Below are positions 62,313 to 64,000 of a stretch of 64,000 nucleotides of DNA, one piece after another; position 1 is the first letter of the stretch, and each line of letters begins with the position of its first letter. The stretch is taken from NCBI GenBank assembly GCA_003210025.1, contig QCNW01000001.1, positions 1 through 64,000 on the forward strand, read 5' to 3'. The notes under the pieces are model-generated. The model was not told the DNA's origin. It worked only from the letters and a program-made list of their open reading frames with translations, and did not search any database. This DNA is from Pelagibacteraceae bacterium AG-426-M19 (GTDB taxonomy: Bacteria; Pseudomonadota; Alphaproteobacteria; Pelagibacterales; Pelagibacteraceae). Both the position numbers and the translations under genes were made by a program.

Positions 62313-63660
62313 TGAATTTGACTATAGTAAACTAAGACATACAACATCAGTAGATCAGTCTGATAGAAAAGTACCATACAATTTAAGGCAAAGCGGACCT
62401 ACTAAAGTTGAGATGCTAATATCAACAAGAGTAAGGAAATCTCCATACTGGCATTTATCTATGAAAGCAGGATGTTGGAGAGCAACTGTTTATAACAGAA
62501 TTTATCATCCAAGAGGTTATGTTAAACCTGAAGATGGTGGTGCAATGGTTGAGTACGAAGCAATTAAAAACCATGTAACAATGTGGAATGTTGCAGTTGA
62601 AAGACAAATACAAGTTAAAGGACCAGATGCAGAAAAATTTGTTGATTATGTAATTACAAGAGATGCTACAAAAATTTCTCCAATGAGAGGAAGATATGTA
62701 ATTTTGTGTAATTCTTATGGAGGAGTATTAAATGATCCTATTCTTTTAAGAATTTCTAAAGATGAATTTTGGTTTAGTTTATCAGATAGTGATATAGGAT
62801 TATATCTGCAAGGAGTAAATGCAGATGAAAGGTTTAATGTTCAAATTAATGAAATAGATGCTTGTCCTGTACAAATTCAAGGTCCTAAAGCAAAAGCTTT
62901 GATGAAAGATCTTTGTGGAAGTGAAGTTGATATTGATAACATGCCTTTTTATGGATTGGCTTCTGCAAAAGTTGGTGGAAGAAGTTGTATAATTTCTCAA
63001 ACAGGTTTTTCAGGCGAGTCTGGATTTGAAATATATTTAAGAGAAGCAACTTTATATGCCGAAGATATGTGGAATGCTGTTCTTGCAGCAGGTAAAAAAC
63101 ATAACTTAATGGTAATTGCTCCTGCACACCATAGAAGGATACAAGCTGGAATTCTTTCATGGGGACAAGATATGGATCATGAGCATAATCCATTTCAATG
63201 TAATCTTGGATATCAAGTTTCTTTATCTGGTAAAGGTGAATGGAACAAAAAAGCAGATTACATTGGTAAAAAAGCTCTCGAGAAAATGAAAGCTGATTTA
63301 AAAGCAGGTCATAAACCTTACAAACTTCAATTAGTTGGACTTGAATTAGGAGGAAAACCTATTGAAGAATATGCTCCAGATTTTTGGTTAATTTCAGAAA
63401 ACGGCAGTGAGCCTGTAGGATTTATAACTTCCCCTTGGTATCACCCAGAAAAAGGGAAAAATATTGCCATGGGATACGTTCCATTTGATGGCACGCTAAA
63501 TGCAAATGGTTTTCCAAGAGGTAAAGTTGGATCGAAATTTAAAGTCCACCTACCAGAAAAATATTCTGATAAACCTGGAGAACCGGTCGATGCAGTTGTT
63601 GTTGATATTCCATTTACTGAATCTTACAACGCAAATACAAGAGAAGTAGTTAATAAGTGA
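62305..63660 (+). CDS. DmdA/GcvT-family folate-dependent methyltransferase
   Basis: 451 residues; GAAGGAGAATAACT precedes the ATG inside the MetF-like gene. Blocks such as EAIKNHVTMWNVAVERQIQVKG, DYVITRDA, GGVLNDPILLRI and FWFSLSDSDIGLYLQG resemble Pelagibacter DMSP demethylase (DmdA) across the GcvT fold, but it has an extra N-terminal segment of about 50 residues and is longer (DmdA is near 370, from memory). It likely moves a methyl group from a methylated N or S compound to tetrahydrofolate. Substrate unknown. Confidence 0.8.
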   Translation: MSNEFDYSKLRHTTSVDQSDRKVPYNLRQSGPTKVEMLISTRVRKSPYWHLSMKAGCWRATVYNRIYHPRGYVKPEDGGAMVEYEAIKNHVTMWNVAVERQIQVKGPDAEKFVDYVITRDATKISPMRGRYVILCNSYGGVLNDPILLRISKDEFWFSLSDSDIGLYLQGVNADERFNVQINEIDACPVQIQGPKAKALMKDLCGSEVDIDNMPFYGLASAKVGGRSCIISQTGFSGESGFEIYLREATLYAEDMWNAVLAAGKKHNLMVIAPAHHRRIQAGILSWGQDMDHEHNPFQCNLGYQVSLSGKGEWNKKADYIGKKALEKMKADLKAGHKPYKLQLVGLELGGKPIEEYAPDFWLISENGSEPVGFITSPWYHPEKGKNIAMGYVPFDGTLNANGFPRGKVGSKFKVHLPEKYSDKPGEPVDAVVVDIPFTESYNANTREVVNK

Positions 63661-63670
63661 TAAAAATTTT

Positions 63671-63697
63671 TTTAGGGGGAATTTAATTCCCCCTAAA
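63671..63697 (+). terminator. Palindromic hairpin after the DmdA-like gene
   Basis: TTTAGGGGGAA and TTCCCCCTAAA form a perfect 11-bp stem with loop TTTAA. No long T run follows on the plus strand; an A/T run precedes it. It could be a weak terminator or an mRNA 3'-end stabiliser. Confidence 0.6.
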
Positions 63698-63699
63698 GT

Positions 63700-63807
63700 A
63701 TGACGAAAACCTTTTTCATAGTTGTTTGCATTATAATCACTATTGCACTAATAATATTCCCATTAATCGTTTCATATAAGGCGCAAAAAAAAAATAAAGA
63801 TAATTAA
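63700..63807 (+). CDS. Single-helix membrane protein (35 aa), absent from ORF track
   Basis: ATG at 63700 reads MTKTFFIVVCIIITIALIIF and ends SYKAQKKNKDN. It has one membrane helix and a basic cytoplasmic tail. Its stop overlaps the next start (TAATG), which supports it as a real gene. It starts 3 bases after a strong hairpin. Function unknown. Confidence 0.5.
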   Translation: MTKTFFIVVCIIITIALIIFPLIVSYKAQKKNKDN

Positions 63808-64000
63808 TGTTTGCTCAGTTTTTAGATATTGTTTTTAAATCATTAAAGCTCGATAAAACTCTTTATAGAACTCCAAGATATTATGGAGAAGCTGGAATTT
63901 ATTTTGCAATTCTAATTATGATTTTAGATGGGGTTGCTGGAGCAGTTGCGGCTAACACGATTGTAAAAACATCAGTTGGTATATCTGGTTTAACAGCATT
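63807..64000 (+). CDS. Membrane protein, partial at window edge
   Basis: ATG at 63807 (MFAQFLDIVFKSLKLDKTLY) reads through a membrane segment (residues 31-50, IYFAILIMILDGVAGAVAAN) and leaves the window after about 64 residues. It is coupled to the preceding 35-aa ORF. Family not recognised from this fragment; a Yip1-like membrane protein is one possibility. Confidence 0.6.
   Translation, partial: MFAQFLDIVFKSLKLDKTLYRTPRYYGEAGIYFAILIMILDGVAGAVAANTIVKTSVGISGLTA

Noticed and set aside
1-64000. CRISPR arrays, insertion sequences, prophage or integrase genes
   Set aside because: No regularly spaced repeats, terminal inverted repeats, transposase or integrase motifs noticed; content is uniformly metabolic and transport genes.

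Overview
The window is one gene-dense, very AT-rich stretch that reads as a chromosome segment of a SAR11 (Pelagibacterales) alphaproteobacterium. The evidence is lysine/asparagine/isoleucine-rich proteins, intergenic gaps mostly under 100 bp, many stop/start overlaps (TAATG, ATGA), abundant periplasmic-binding-protein transporters, and one-carbon, osmolyte and methylated-sulfur genes. The species assignment is inference from gene content and composition, not from a marker search. I see no insertion sequence, prophage, CRISPR array or rRNA, and one tRNA.

Layout. 1-5.2 kb: TRAP transporter (binding protein and start of the small permease), CoA-transferase, RNA polymerase omega subunit, MFS transporter, 3-hydroxyisobutyrate dehydrogenase-type enzyme. 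5.2-11.7 kb: PNPOx-fold protein, mini beta-carbonic-anhydrase-like protein, an operon encoding two exported HExxH proteins (one with MORN repeats) and a gamma-carbonic-anhydrase-type protein, thioredoxin-like protein, glycosyltransferase. 11.7-15.8 kb: TctCBA tripartite tricarboxylate transporter with a divergent AbrB-type membrane protein. 15.8-20.2 kb: heptosyltransferase-like GT9, DUF6165, Anbu proteasome-like protease, circularly permuted ATP-grasp, nitrilase-family amidase. 20.2-22.4 kb: amino-acid ABC transporter without an ATPase. 22.5-28.2 kb: polyamine synthesis and methylthioadenosine salvage (SpeD-SpeE fusion, aldolase-dehydrogenase fusion, MtnA, MtnP, Apt). 28.2-33.2 kb: inverse-autotransporter barrel with an abutting secreted partner, tRNA-Met, small proteins, AEC transporter, TauD-type dioxygenase, fluoroacetate-dehalogenase-like hydrolase. 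33.3-36.3 kb: GMP reductase, tartrate-dehydrogenase-type enzyme, EamA transporter. 36.3-43.5 kb: DMGDH-like enzyme and an iron(III) ABC operon whose ATPase gene is broken, with a hidden 57-residue Cys protein and a Fur-like operator, then a LysR regulator. 43.5-46.7 kb: AcuI-type reductase, FolE, HisI, an oxygenase, DUF2237. 46.7-61.5 kb: a long minus-strand run with DMGDH, EtfB, EtfA, ETF-QO; methanethiol oxidase with ferredoxin and two CoA-binding proteins; enoyl-CoA hydratase; kinase/nucleotidyltransferase pair; Rieske oxygenase; methyltransferase; ergothioneine genes egtB and egtD. 61.6-64 kb: a MetF-like and DmdA/GcvT-like folate-linked demethylation pair, then two small or partial membrane proteins.

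How it fits together. Several modules handle methyl groups bound to N or S. DMGDH-type enzymes pass electrons through ETF and ETF-QO to ubiquinone. A DmdA-like protein with a MetF-like protein would move methyl groups onto and through tetrahydrofolate. MtoX would oxidise methanethiol. The SpeDE fusion would make methylthioadenosine, and the adjacent MtnP, MtnA, aldolase-SDR fusion and Apt form a plausible complete salvage route to DHAP and AMP. The last route is the most interesting system I can propose here. Its key enzyme assignment (the aldolase-SDR fusion acting on methylthioribulose-1-phosphate) is an inference from domains and neighbours.
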